In this document: positions 44,059 to 53,564 of the stretch, one piece after another
Layout: each line of letters begins with the position of its first letter
How positions within the stretch are numbered: the first letter of the stretch is position 1
The notes under the pieces: model-generated
What the model saw: the letters and a program-made list of their open reading frames with translations, nothing else
Databases searched by the model: none
Told to the model about the DNA's origin: nothing
Made by a program: the position numbers and the translations under genes
Assembly: GCA_002715825.1 (NCBI GenBank)
Contig: PBAI01000025.1
Location: 1 to 56,220 of the forward strand
Direction of reading: 5' to 3'
Origin: Roseibacillus sp.
Lineage (GTDB): Bacteria; Verrucomicrobiota; Verrucomicrobiia; Verrucomicrobiales; Akkermansiaceae
DNA length: 56,220 nucleotides

Positions 44059-47054
44059 AAAAATTTCTCCTTATTTTTCTTCTGGGAATACACCACGGGA
44101 CGCTCCTCGCCCAACCCAAGAACTATTCCGTTGGACCCGCTCCTCAGGATAACTCGAGCGAGGCGGAACTGGAATCCTTCAGAATTGCCGAAGGGTATAA
44201 TGTTTCCCTTTTCGCTTCGGAACAGGACGGAATCGCCAACCCCATCGTGATGCGCTGGGGACCAAGGGGCAGACTCTGGGTTCTCTGCTCTCTTGTTTAC
44301 CCACAGGCCATTCCATCTGAGACGCCCAACGACAAACTTTTCATCCTGGAGGATATTGACCACGACGGGAAAGCAGACACGACTCGGATATTTGCAGACA
44401 AGCTCAACATGCCTACTGGATTCGCCTTAGGGAATGGAGGAGTCTATATTGGTGAGGGTGAGGACCTCGTCTTTCTTACAGATACCGATGGAAATGACCG
44501 GGCTGATCATCGGGAAGTGATTCTCAGCGGTTTTGGCACCGGCGATACCCATCAGAACATCAATTCCTTTACCTGGAGCCCGGGTGGAGAGCTGCTTTTC
44601 TGCCAGGGTCTTCACAACTTCTCACGGGTCGAGACGCCCTGGGGGATTGTTCGCATGAATGAGCATGGAGTATGGCGCCTCCGTCCTCGCAGAATGCAGC
44701 TGCACGCCTTTCGGGGATGCAGCGGACAGAACCCATGGGGACTATCCCACGGGCATTGGGGTCAACCGTTCGCCAAGAGTAATGGAAATGCGGTGAGCGA
44801 ACTATTGCCCGTCATGGTACACACAGAGAACCGCCACCCCCCGCTCGACATTGGAGGCACGCGTATCAAGAGCATGATTTGCGAGATCATTGACTCTCCA
44901 GCCCTCCCCGACGATCTCCAGGGCAATATTGTCATTGCAGGCTACTTCGCGCACCTGATCGACCGCCTGAAAATCACCTCCGATGGAGCAGGCCACCGGG
45001 GAGAGCTACTTGATCCACTCTGGACTACAGAACATCAAAGTTTTCGGCCTGTAGATATCCAGACAGGCCCGGACGGGGCCCTCTATATCGCAGACTGGTA
45101 CAACCCGATTATCGGTCACTATCAGGCCTCTCTGCGTCATCCTGACCGAGATAAGACCCACGGAAGAATCTGGCGTCTGACCGCAGAGGAGAAGCGGCCT
45201 GTTCGTGCTCCCGATTACCACATGATGCCCACAAGGGAACTTCTTGAATCCCTCTCCAATGCGACTCTTAAAGAGCGGGAAAGATTACGTATTATCCTTT
45301 CGGACCGGTATGCTGATCTGGAAAAACAACCTGAAATACGCCGGGCGATAGCAAAATGGGTATCCTCATTCGATCCTCAGGATCCTCGTCTGGATCATCA
45401 GATCTTTGAAGCCCTCTGCCTTCACGAATGGTTTGAAATAGTAAACCCCGAGCTACTGGAGCGCTTACTCAGATCAGGCGAGCCAATGGCACGGTCCTAC
45501 GCGACCCGCATAGTTGGCCGCTGGCATGATCGTCTACCGGCACCACTGATACATCTGAGAAAATCAGTGACTGATCCTCACCCACGCGTGCGACTTGAAG
45601 CTGTAGTGGCTGCCAGTCAACTCCGGTCCACCGAGGCAATGGAAACAGCGGTCCTCGCTCTCAATGCTCCAACCGACCGCTTCATTAAAGCGGCCCTCCG
45701 TCAATGCACCCATGCCCTGCAACAGTGGTGGTTCAAATCCTTGAGAGAAGGGCAACTGGCTATTGATGACATTGGACATCTCGCATTTCTTCTCGACCAA
45801 ACCTCGGGTCAGGACGCTGCCGGCGTTGCTCGAAAAATTCTCCAAGACTCAACCCTGAAACCAACCAGCGCTGCATTGCCGGTCCTGGCGATGATTCTCG
45901 CCACTCAGGGATCTGTCGAAGACCTCGACTGGCTGATCGCCAAAGCCCATTCCGATTTGAGAAACTCCACTCCTCTTCTGTCTGCGATGCAGGAGTCTGC
46001 CTCCATCAGGGAACTGAAACCTCGGAACCCAACCCTGAACTCGCTCCTTGCCTCCGCTGTTACAATCGGAACCGCTAAACAGAAAATCCACGCCCTTCAA
46101 CTGATCGGATACTGGCAGCTCCTCGACCTCCGGGAACTGGTAGTCAACACCACCTTCAATCCCCAAGTTGCTCCCGAAATTCGTATCGCGGCCCTCAGAT
46201 CCACCAGCCATTTCCCAGAGATAGCAGAGCACCGTCTCGATGATCTCGCTGCCTTGAGTGCCGCACCCGGTGACGAGGGGATACGCCATGCCGCGCTTGA
46301 CACACTGACCGCAATGAATCCCGGCAGGGCAGCACAAATCGCGGCCAAAGCCCTTATCGCTGCGGGGCCGGACGAACCTCTTGAGCCCTACCTCATTCCT
46401 TTTCTCACTCGCGCTGACGGAGCCCTCGCCTTGGCCTCTAGCCTCCAGAAAAGCGAATTGAGTCTGAGACTCCGCGATCGAATCCGCGGAGCGCTGGGGG
46501 CCGCCGGACTTCATTCCACACATCTTGAGAAAGCTCTCAACCTTCCTTATGTAGAATCTCCTTCCGCCGTTGGCCTGCCAGTCTACAGCCAGCAATGGAT
46601 TGACTCCCTTGCCGCGGAAGTCCGGAAAGACGGCGATTCCAGCAGGGGATCAAAAGTCTACCACAGAGATTCTCTGGCCTGCACCAAGTGCCATGTCATC
46701 TCAGGGGAGGGAATGGAATTCGGCCCCGAACTGACTGCTGTAGGCGCAGGTTTACCACTGGAGATCATCATCGAATCCGTAGTCTGGCCCCAACGCCAGA
46801 TCAAGGAGGGCTACCTTTCCACCTCCATCACGACCCGGAACGGTCTGATGGTAAGCGGCCATCTCAAGCATGAGGACAGCCAGCGCATTATCATTGAGGA
46901 CGCAGTTACCCGCCAGAGGAGGACGCTGACACCTTCTCAAGTCGAGCACCGTCAGGACGCCGGCACGATCATGCCACCCGGTTTGACGGCACAGCTGAGT
47001 CGTGAGGAACTCAGGGATCTCGTGCGGTTTCTCTCGGAAAGAAAGGGGAAGTAG
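44055..47054 (+). CDS. PVC-type membrane dehydrogenase: propeller–HEAT–CxxCH heme protein
   Basis: 999 aa exported protein. Sec signal: MKKFLLIFLLGIHHGTLLA. A beta-propeller resembling PQQ-dependent sugar dehydrogenases spans about 35–380 (DHDGKADTTRIFAD, TGPDGALYIADWYNP), matching the Pirellula/Verrucomicrobium N-terminal dehydrogenase family. HEAT-like helical repeats follow (about 400–840). The C-terminal domain (about 860–999) contains the heme motif CTKCH and continues with FGPELTAVG and a final SREELRDLVRFLSERKGK, the PVC heme-binding class. It may oxidise a sugar and pass electrons to a periplasmic acceptor; substrate and cofactor are not proven. Coupled by an ATGA overlap to the preceding gene. 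A small hairpin follows the stop. Confidence 0.92.
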   Translation: MKKFLLIFLLGIHHGTLLAQPKNYSVGPAPQDNSSEAELESFRIAEGYNVSLFASEQDGIANPIVMRWGPRGRLWVLCSLVYPQAIPSETPNDKLFILEDIDHDGKADTTRIFADKLNMPTGFALGNGGVYIGEGEDLVFLTDTDGNDRADHREVILSGFGTGDTHQNINSFTWSPGGELLFCQGLHNFSRVETPWGIVRMNEHGVWRLRPRRMQLHAFRGCSGQNPWGLSHGHWGQPFAKSNGNAVSELLPVMVHTENRHPPLDIGGTRIKSMICEIIDSPALPDDLQGNIVIAGYFAHLIDRLKITSDGAGHRGELLDPLWTTEHQSFRPVDIQTGPDGALYIADWYNPIIGHYQASLRHPDRDKTHGRIWRLTAEEKRPVRAPDYHMMPTRELLESLSNATLKERERLRIILSDRYADLEKQPEIRRAIAKWVSSFDPQDPRLDHQIFEALCLHEWFEIVNPELLERLLRSGEPMARSYATRIVGRWHDRLPAPLIHLRKSVTDPHPRVRLEAVVAASQLRSTEAMETAVLALNAPTDRFIKAALRQCTHALQQWWFKSLREGQLAIDDIGHLAFLLDQTSGQDAAGVARKILQDSTLKPTSAALPVLAMILATQGSVEDLDWLIAKAHSDLRNSTPLLSAMQESASIRELKPRNPTLNSLLASAVTIGTAKQKIHALQLIGYWQLLDLRELVVNTTFNPQVAPEIRIAALRSTSHFPEIAEHRLDDLAALSAAPGDEGIRHAALDTLTAMNPGRAAQIAAKALIAAGPDEPLEPYLIPFLTRADGALALASSLQKSELSLRLRDRIRGALGAAGLHSTHLEKALNLPYVESPSAVGLPVYSQQWIDSLAAEVRKDGDSSRGSKVYHRDSLACTKCHVISGEGMEFGPELTAVGAGLPLEIIIESVVWPQRQIKEGYLSTSITTRNGLMVSGHLKHEDSQRIIIEDAVTRQRRTLTPSQVEHRQDAGTIMPPGLTAQLSREELRDLVRFLSERKGK

Positions 47055-47059
47055 ACCTC

Positions 47060-47077
47060 AGGACTTCAACCAGTCCT
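47060..47077 (+). terminator. Small hairpin after the heme protein
   Basis: AGGACT (47060–47065) and AGTCCT (47072–47077) form a 6-bp stem with a 6-base loop, starting 6 bases past the stop. No T run, so at best a weak or attenuating structure inside the gene block. Confidence 0.3.
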
Positions 47078-47161
47078 CCCGAGTGATCGCTCCGCCACTT
47101 ACCAGGCCGATTGACTCACCTTCTCCGGCCTGCTGAACTCGGGCACACTTTCAACTATCAT

Positions 47162-47932
47162 ATGACCCGCGCTATTTTTTTTCTAGGACTTCTCGGGCTG
47201 GCTTTTGACCTTGGATACGCCCGGCCTATCGAGGTCATTGTCTACTCGAAGACTTCGTGGTATCGCCATCCGGAAATTGCACGAATCAACGGATATCTCG
47301 CCACCCTCGGCGCAAAACATGATATCAATGTCAGCATTACCGAAAGCGCAAACGAGCTCAGCGCGCGAAATCTGAAGAACTACGATCTGATTTTGTTCAA
47401 TAATGCCACTAATCTGGGGGAAAGCCTCACGGTCGAGGAGCGAAAGCCCGTAATTCAATGGTTCAACAAGGGTGGTGGCATCATGGCCATGCATGCTGGC
47501 ATTGTTCAGAACGGGACATGGCCTGAACTCATAGAAATTGCGGGCTGCGATTTTCATGGTGACTCCGAGTTCATGGAGGCACGATTCCTCGTTGATCCTC
47601 AGGCGGAAGAAGATCCTGTTGTAGCAGGAAAACATAAGGAATTCAGGTACACCGCTGACTGGCTGAACTTCGACAAATCCGTAACCGGCCTTCCAGGTGT
47701 GGAAGTTCTCCTCCGCCTTGATGAAAAAAGTTACGTCCCGCTTCGAGACCATCCATCCTACGCCGAGATGAAACCAATGGGAGATGACCATCCAATCTGC
47801 TGGAGGCGCAAAATGGGTGAGGGCCGATATCTCTACACGGGACTCGGACACGACATCAAGTCCATCGATACCCCCTTTGGCCGCGCTCATCTCCTGGCGG
47901 CGATCAAATGGACAGCTGGTCGCGTAAAGTGA
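47162..47932 (+). CDS. ThuA-like domain protein, exported
   Basis: 256 aa from ATG 47162, which gives a clean signal peptide (MTRAIFFLGLLGLAFDLGYA). A TTG at 47111 would add 17 residues and is unlikely. The body is a ThuA (trehalose utilization) domain with the class I glutamine amidotransferase-like fold. It shows VIVYSKTSWYRHPEI, DLILFNNATNL, the GGGIMAMHAGI nucleophile-elbow region (without a Cys) and GRYLYTGLGHD near the end. ThuA-type proteins occur with sugar oxidoreductases and PVC heme proteins; a role in converting a keto-sugar is known only for a few. The context here, between the dehydrogenase and a sulfatase, fits oxidative carbohydrate breakdown. Confidence 0.88.
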   Translation: MTRAIFFLGLLGLAFDLGYARPIEVIVYSKTSWYRHPEIARINGYLATLGAKHDINVSITESANELSARNLKNYDLILFNNATNLGESLTVEERKPVIQWFNKGGGIMAMHAGIVQNGTWPELIEIAGCDFHGDSEFMEARFLVDPQAEEDPVVAGKHKEFRYTADWLNFDKSVTGLPGVEVLLRLDEKSYVPLRDHPSYAEMKPMGDDHPICWRRKMGEGRYLYTGLGHDIKSIDTPFGRAHLLAAIKWTAGRVK

Positions 47933-47978
47933 CCGGAATATCCCCTGAGCAAGAATTTTCCTATTTCCCTTTCCTTTA

Positions 47979-49346
47979 ATGAATGCCATCCGCCTCGCTA
48001 TTTATTGCCTCCTGATCGGACAATCCTCGCTGCCCGGTGCACCACCTCCCAACATTGTCGTTTTTCTCGTGGATGACATGGGATGGGGTGATTTGGGGTG
48101 CTACGGCAACGAAATCATCCAATCGCCACACCTTGACAAGTTTGCCACTGAGGGGATCCGTTTTACCCAGTGCTATTCGGCTTGCGGAGTCTGCTCACCA
48201 TCCCGTTCATCAATTCTCACCGGACGCACTCCATATCGCAACGGTGTCTGGCGCTGGATCCCGGGAGGCCATTCCTGCCACCTTCGAGAAAGTGAAATTA
48301 CATTCCCGGAACTGCTGAGGAAAAAAGGCTACGACACCTGCCATGTTGGAAAATGGCACCTCAACGGACACTTCAACAGCACGAAACAGCCCCAGCCAAA
48401 CGATCATGGCTACAACCATTGGATGGCAACTCAGAATAACGCAGCGCCCAGCCATAAAAACCCCAGAAATTTTGTTCTCAACGGAAAACCAATGGGGCAG
48501 CTTGAAGGATACGCCGCGCCGCTCGTGGCACAGGAGGGCGTGCGTTGGCTGAACGAGGTGCGCAACCGGAACAAGCCATTCCTTCTGTCGGTTTGGACCC
48601 ACGAACCTCACCTTCCTATCGAATCTGCAGAGGAGTTCATGGAACCTTATCTCCATATCAAGGATGAGGGCATCCGACAGCATCATGGCAATATCACGCA
48701 ACTGGATCACGCCTTTGGAATAGTGATGGAAGCCTTGGACAAACTCAAAGTGCGGGACAACACCATCGTCTTCTTTACCTCAGACAACGGCCCGGAGGGA
48801 AAAGGCAACAAGGGCCGCACCCGGGGTTCGACTGGCGGACTGCGTGGGCGAAAGAGGGATAGCCACGAGGGCGGCATCAGGGTCGCTGGAATGGTTCGCT
48901 GGCCCGAAAAGATAATGCCGGGATCGGTAAGTGATATCCCGGTCATTGGCTCGGATATATTCTCTACTGTTCTCGACGTCACAGGAATTCCCCTGCCAGA
49001 TGATCGCACCATTGACGGAGTCAGTATGCTACCAGCTTTCGATGACAACCCGGTCAAGCGCCCTGTTCCTCTTTTCTGGCGAAACCACATTGCTCCCGCA
49101 AGCAGCCACGCAGCCCTGCGAATTGGAGAATGGAAACTGATATCCAATATCAACTTCGATAAGTTTCAGCTTTATCAGATCCAGACCGACTGGAAAGAGG
49201 AACACGACCTCGCCTCGAAAAAACCGGCAAAGCTCAAGGAGATGAAGGAGGCCTTCTTCGAGGTCCTGAAAGGAATCGAGAGTGAGGGACCTCTCGACTG
49301 GGTGGACCGATATGGCCAACGCAAAATCCCTGCAGAACCAAACTGA
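47979..49346 (+). CDS. Secreted sulfatase (type I, formylglycine)
   Basis: 455 aa, 46 bases after the ThuA gene. The signal peptide is short (about 1–20). Metal motif: VFLVDDMGWGD. The formylglycine site CSPSR at 72–76 is followed by SSILTGR, and HVGKWHLNG and FTSDNGPEG complete the active site. The arginine-rich stretch RGSTGGLRGRKRDSHEGG forms the usual substrate-loop region. It is an arylsulfatase A-like S1 family member. It lies in a co-directional run with ThuA, a PQQ-like propeller and another sulfatase, so at least two sulfated positions or glycans are probably handled together. Confidence 0.94.
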   Translation: MNAIRLAIYCLLIGQSSLPGAPPPNIVVFLVDDMGWGDLGCYGNEIIQSPHLDKFATEGIRFTQCYSACGVCSPSRSSILTGRTPYRNGVWRWIPGGHSCHLRESEITFPELLRKKGYDTCHVGKWHLNGHFNSTKQPQPNDHGYNHWMATQNNAAPSHKNPRNFVLNGKPMGQLEGYAAPLVAQEGVRWLNEVRNRNKPFLLSVWTHEPHLPIESAEEFMEPYLHIKDEGIRQHHGNITQLDHAFGIVMEALDKLKVRDNTIVFFTSDNGPEGKGNKGRTRGSTGGLRGRKRDSHEGGIRVAGMVRWPEKIMPGSVSDIPVIGSDIFSTVLDVTGIPLPDDRTIDGVSMLPAFDDNPVKRPVPLFWRNHIAPASSHAALRIGEWKLISNINFDKFQLYQIQTDWKEEHDLASKKPAKLKEMKEAFFEVLKGIESEGPLDWVDRYGQRKIPAEPN

Positions 49347-49355
49347 TCAACAACC

Positions 49356-50651
49356 ATGAAAATAGAAGTTTATCCCATCATTTTTGCAGCCCTTTGCGCG
49401 GCTGTCGCGTTCGCGGATTGGCCACAATTCCAAGGTCCTCAGCGTAATGGCACCTCGAGTGAATCGGGTTTATTACGCAGCTTTCCTGAAGAGGGACCGA
49501 GGATCATCTGGGAAAAGGATCTTGAGGAGGGCTTCGGCGGATGTGCCGTTGACGGGAACGATCTCTTCATTGTCGACCGGGTAGCGAAGAAAAAGGATAT
49601 ATTGATCTGCTTGGAAGCCACTACAGGCAAGGAACAGTGGCGCTACGAGAGCCCTTCTCAGGGAGAACCTGCATTCCCCGGATCCCGTAGCGTCCCTACC
49701 ATCCGGGAAGACGCTGTATATTTTATCGGATCATTTGGACGAGTCCATTGCGTAGATCGGACCACAAGGAAGGCTCGCTGGCAGATAATGATGTCCGAGA
49801 GATACCCGGATGCGGAGACGCCGAAGTGGGGCTATGCCCAATGCGCCCTGGTAGTCGACGACATTGTTATTGTCACTCCATTTGGTTCGGAAACAGGCGT
49901 TGCCGGCTGGCACCGCGACACCGGAAAAGAGGTCTGGAAGAGCGGACCTATCGGCGATTCACACTCCTCTCCCACGCTGCTGGAGATTGCAGGAGAAAAG
50001 CACATCGTCCTGACTTCAGTAGTGAATCAGGGAAGCAAGGAGGGCCTTGTTACCAGCTATAGACCAACCGATGGAAAGACCCTGTGGCAGACTTCCCAAT
50101 ACTATAACAGGATCCCCATCCCCCCCGTGACCAAGGTCAGCGAAACTCTTCTCTTCGTCACTGGGGGCTATGACTGCGGATCCAAGATGCTATCCATCCA
50201 GCGAGAGGGTGGGCGCTATCTGCTGAGTGAAAAATGGTCCATAAAGAAAGGGTCCCAGATTCACCCTCCGTTTGTAATCGCCAACCATCTCTATTTCCTC
50301 GCCAACGAGAACTCCAATCATCGGGTCACCACAAAGCGTAAAACCGGGGGGCTCAGCTGCTGGACCCTTGATGGTCAGGAGGTTTGGCGCACAGGTAACG
50401 ACCCCTTCATGGGGCGAGGCGCAAGCCTTTACGCTGATGGCATGCTGATAATCCAAGATGGAGAAAAGGGCATCCTTCGCCTCAGCGAAGTCAGCAGAGA
50501 AGGCTTTCGCGAGCTTGCCTCTGCAAATGTTTTCGGGAGCGATCTTGAGAAGAAGTTTGACCTCAAATTCTGGAGTCCTATGGCCCTCAGTGACGGACGC
50601 CTTTACATGCGAGGACAGAATCGCTTGCTCTGCGTGGACTTGAAGAAATAA
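49356..50651 (+). CDS. Secreted PQQ-like beta-propeller protein
   Basis: 431 aa, 9 bases after the sulfatase stop. Signal peptide: YPIIFAALCAAVAFA. The opening DWPQFQGPQRNGTSSESG is the hallmark of PVC PQQ-like repeat proteins, and several WD-like blades follow (LICLEATTGKEQWRYES, HCVDRTTRKARWQI, GWHRDTGKEVWKSG, LSCWTLDGQEVWRTG). The fold resembles BamB and quinoprotein dehydrogenases, but no heme site or obvious catalytic Asp pattern is seen. It may bind PQQ, bind a ligand, or act as a scaffold. Tight spacing to sulfatases on both sides (9 and 23 bases) makes a shared operon very likely. Confidence 0.9.
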   Translation: MKIEVYPIIFAALCAAVAFADWPQFQGPQRNGTSSESGLLRSFPEEGPRIIWEKDLEEGFGGCAVDGNDLFIVDRVAKKKDILICLEATTGKEQWRYESPSQGEPAFPGSRSVPTIREDAVYFIGSFGRVHCVDRTTRKARWQIMMSERYPDAETPKWGYAQCALVVDDIVIVTPFGSETGVAGWHRDTGKEVWKSGPIGDSHSSPTLLEIAGEKHIVLTSVVNQGSKEGLVTSYRPTDGKTLWQTSQYYNRIPIPPVTKVSETLLFVTGGYDCGSKMLSIQREGGRYLLSEKWSIKKGSQIHPPFVIANHLYFLANENSNHRVTTKRKTGGLSCWTLDGQEVWRTGNDPFMGRGASLYADGMLIIQDGEKGILRLSEVSREGFRELASANVFGSDLEKKFDLKFWSPMALSDGRLYMRGQNRLLCVDLKK

Positions 50652-50674
50652 TACACCCCCTCCCCGGATAAATC

Positions 50675-52285
50675 ATGAGAACCATCATTTCGCTCTGGAT
50701 CGCCACCTGCCTTTTTTCCTTCGCCGCTCAAAAGCAACCTAACATTGTCTTCATTTTCAGTGACGATCATGCACCTCACGCGATCGGTGCCTATGATGGC
50801 TGGCTGAAAAGCACGAACCCGACCCCTCACATCGATCGTCTTGCATCAGAAGGAATGCTTTTTGACAAAAGCTTCTGCACTAATTCAATTTGCGGTCCGA
50901 GCCGGGCAGTAATCATTACTGGTAAACACAGCCACAAGAACGGTTTCATGAACAACGGGAACAATTTCGATGGTTCTCAGCAAACCTTTCCCAAGCTTCT
51001 GCAAAAGGCGGGATACCAGACCGCCATGTTCGGAAAGTGGCACCTCAAATCGAAGCCTCAGGGATTCGACAAGTGGATGGTTCTTCCGGGTCAGGGCCTT
51101 TATTACAACCCTGACCTCCTCACCCCGGAGGGAAAAACCACCATCGAGGGACATTGTACCGATGTCGTAACGAATCTGGCCGTTGACTGGCTCAGAAAAG
51201 GGCGCAATCAAGAACAGCCATTTCTCCTGATGTGTCAGCACAAGGCCCCGCACCGCAACTGGATGCCTGCCCTTCGTCACCTCCACTTGTGGGCGGATGA
51301 GGATCTGCCGGAACCTGAAACACTTTTTGACAAATGGGAGGATAACGCCAGCCCGGCACGGTGGCAGGAACTGGAGATCGATGGCCACATGGACCTCCAG
51401 TTCGACCTCTTCTACAATCTGACTCCTGCCTACAAGGGAGCGGATAAGAAGGGCATGTTTGACAAGTCCGCATGGCGTAACATGTCGCGAATGACACCCA
51501 CCCAGCTTACCGCATGGCGCGACCATTATGCGCCGCGTGATGCCGAGCTCAAGGAAGCCAACCTCTCAGGCAAGGACCTCGTGCGCTGGAAATACCAACG
51601 ATACGCCAAGAATTATCTACGCTCCGTGCGAGGCGTCGATGAAAGTGTCGGAACTCTGATGCGAACGCTGGATGAAATGGGAATTTCCGAGAATACCATC
51701 GTGGTTTACTCCTCGGACCAGGGATTCTACATCGGCGATCATGGCTGGTTCGATAAGCGCTGGATGTATGAAGAGTCTCTTTTGATGCCTCTTATCATCA
51801 AGTGGCCCGGAGTGACAAAGCCCGGTTCGCGAGATAACGAGCACATGGTCCAGAACCTCGACTACGCTGAAACCTTTCTGGAAGCGGCAGGAGTGGCAAT
51901 TCCAGATGACATGCAAGGCCGCTCTCTCGTTCCGCTGCTCAAGGGACAAAACCCGAAGGAATGGCGAGAAAGTATTTATTATCACTATTATGAATACCCG
52001 AGTGTCCATCAGGTGCCTCGACACAACGGAATCAGAACTGAGAGATATAAGCTCATTCAGTTCTACGAATTCGGGGAGTGGGAATTTTACGATCTGAAAG
52101 AAGATCCAGATGAATTACGAAACCTCTACAAGGATGAGAACTACGCAGCCCAGATTTCTCAGATGAAAACCCAGCTTGAGCAATTGCGGAGCAAATACGA
52201 TGACAATACAGTAGGTCCCGTCAAACCTGCGGCTTGGCGCCAGAAGCACCGAACCAAGCAATTCCGCGTCAAAGACGAGCTGTAA
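50675..52285 (+). CDS. Secreted sulfatase, N-acetylglucosamine-6-sulfatase-like
   Basis: 536 aa, with a short signal (MRTIISLWIATCLFSFAA). Metal motif: VFIFSDDHAPHAIGAYDG. The formylglycine site CGPSR at 73–77 is followed by AVIITGK, and FGKWHLKS and YSSDQGFYIGDHGWFDKRW complete the pocket. The HKAPHRNW and GDHGWFDKRWMYEE patterns are the ones I associate with the S1 branch containing heparan/mucin N-acetylglucosamine-6-sulfatases and iduronate sulfatases; exact specificity is a guess. Last gene of the co-directional block. The window offers no formylglycine-generating enzyme, so maturation must come from elsewhere in the genome. Confidence 0.93.
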   Translation: MRTIISLWIATCLFSFAAQKQPNIVFIFSDDHAPHAIGAYDGWLKSTNPTPHIDRLASEGMLFDKSFCTNSICGPSRAVIITGKHSHKNGFMNNGNNFDGSQQTFPKLLQKAGYQTAMFGKWHLKSKPQGFDKWMVLPGQGLYYNPDLLTPEGKTTIEGHCTDVVTNLAVDWLRKGRNQEQPFLLMCQHKAPHRNWMPALRHLHLWADEDLPEPETLFDKWEDNASPARWQELEIDGHMDLQFDLFYNLTPAYKGADKKGMFDKSAWRNMSRMTPTQLTAWRDHYAPRDAELKEANLSGKDLVRWKYQRYAKNYLRSVRGVDESVGTLMRTLDEMGISENTIVVYSSDQGFYIGDHGWFDKRWMYEESLLMPLIIKWPGVTKPGSRDNEHMVQNLDYAETFLEAAGVAIPDDMQGRSLVPLLKGQNPKEWRESIYYHYYEYPSVHQVPRHNGIRTERYKLIQFYEFGEWEFYDLKEDPDELRNLYKDENYAAQISQMKTQLEQLRSKYDDNTVGPVKPAAWRQKHRTKQFRVKDEL

Positions 52286-52386
52286 CCCTTGTCTGTACCC
52301 GGCCCTAACGAGCTCCTCATCGCGCTTCGGAGATCCTTCCCACAATACTCAGGGATTAAGAACATGACCCATCGAGTCCTCCTGTA

Positions 52387-53004
52387 ATGAAGCTCCTCTC
52401 CTCACCGGCCCTTATTCTCACCATCGGAAGCCTCTGCTCCTGCGGACCGATCTCACGAATCTATGACCAGCCACCACCCTCCTCACGCTATCTTGCTGGC
52501 ATTGGCGTGGGTGCCCCACCACAGAGCGGACCTGCAAATCCTGCAGAAGCTTCCAAATTCTGGGATGGCGACTCTCTGATCGGCCCCACCGCGATCCACA
52601 TCGTAAGGGCGGAGCAGAAAGCTTACTTCTACAAAGGCGGTCAACTTGCGGGCGTGACGCCCGTTTCAACCGGAAACTCTAAATACACTACAAAGCCGGG
52701 GAGCTTCACGGTGACCCAGAAGTCCGTGGACTATTATTCCCGAACCTACGGCACTATCGTAGACCTTGCGACTGGAACGGTTCTAAATGACGACGCTGAT
52801 TCAAGGAAAGATAAGCCGGGACCCGGGCAGAAGTTTGTCGGTTCACCGATGCCTCACTTCCTGAGATTTAACCTAGGTGTCGGCATGCATGCAGGACACC
52901 TTCCAGGCTACGCGGCTTCCCATGGATGCGTTCGCCTCCCAGCCGACATGGCGAAAAAATTCTTTGAGAACGCCGAAATAGGCACCCCGGTCATTGTGGA
53001 ATAA
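52387..53004 (+). CDS. L,D-transpeptidase (YkuD), probable lipoprotein
   Basis: 205 aa. The N-terminus has a short hydrophobic stretch ending in LCSC (C19), a possible lipoprotein signal. The YkuD domain runs from about residue 65 (HIVRAEQKAYFYKGG) to the end. Its catalytic motif is complete: H168 in GMHAG and SHGCVRLP at 178–185 with nucleophile C181 and R183. Such enzymes make 3–3 crosslinks in peptidoglycan or attach proteins to it. The domain lacks extra PG-binding or SPOR modules. Same strand as the following ACT-domain gene (56-base gap), but no functional link is evident. Confidence 0.92.
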   Translation: MKLLSSPALILTIGSLCSCGPISRIYDQPPPSSRYLAGIGVGAPPQSGPANPAEASKFWDGDSLIGPTAIHIVRAEQKAYFYKGGQLAGVTPVSTGNSKYTTKPGSFTVTQKSVDYYSRTYGTIVDLATGTVLNDDADSRKDKPGPGQKFVGSPMPHFLRFNLGVGMHAGHLPGYAASHGCVRLPADMAKKFFENAEIGTPVIVE

Positions 53005-53059
53005 CTGCCGGAAGACTGCTGTGCTAAACCTTGCCATCCAATCCCTCACTTTCCAGATA

Positions 53060-53560
53060 ATGCGTAACATAGTGATGACCCTGATCGGCCCGGACCGACC
53101 CGGACTCGTTGAAGAATTGTCGGCCACCGTGGCCCGTCACCGGGGAAACTGGGAGGAATCCCGCATGTCTCACCTCGCCGGCAATTTTGCGGGCATGCTT
53201 AGAATCCAGTGCCCGGATGAGACCTACGAGGACCTTCTTTCTTCTCTGCGTTCACTTGAAAATCTTACCGTCTCAGTGTCCGAGGAACTTCCCGAGATCG
53301 GTCACAGCCAGAAGATTATCTCTTTCGACGTCGTAGGAAACGATCGCCCCGGAATTATTCAGGAGCTAGCCTCCGCCGTCGTCAGAAGCGGAGGCAACGT
53401 AGAGGAGCTCCAGAGTAATCTTGAATCGGCTCCACATGCCGGGCATCCGGTCTTCAGGGCCAAGGGCACAGTGACAGTCAACGAGGACTTCGACGAACAA
53501 GGCCTCATTACGGCCCTGGAGGGCCTCGGTGCCGACCTCGCTGTCAGCATCGAGAACTAA
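53060..53560 (+). CDS. Double-ACT-domain regulator (GcvR-like)
   Basis: 166 aa from ATG 53060; an upstream TTG at 52994 in the same frame is inside the previous gene's end and unlikely. Two ACT domains are clear. The first starts MRNIVMTLIGPDRPGLVEELSA, and the second (about residue 80) has ISFDVVGNDRPGIIQELA. This two-ACT layout without other domains matches GcvR-type proteins, which in Escherichia coli bind glycine and antagonise GcvA; in other phyla the partner is unknown. Cytoplasmic. The gene converges with trpG, and the stops are only about 4 bases apart. Confidence 0.88.
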   Translation: MRNIVMTLIGPDRPGLVEELSATVARHRGNWEESRMSHLAGNFAGMLRIQCPDETYEDLLSSLRSLENLTVSVSEELPEIGHSQKIISFDVVGNDRPGIIQELASAVVRSGGNVEELQSNLESAPHAGHPVFRAKGTVTVNEDFDEQGLITALEGLGADLAVSIEN

Positions 53561-53564
53561 GCTC

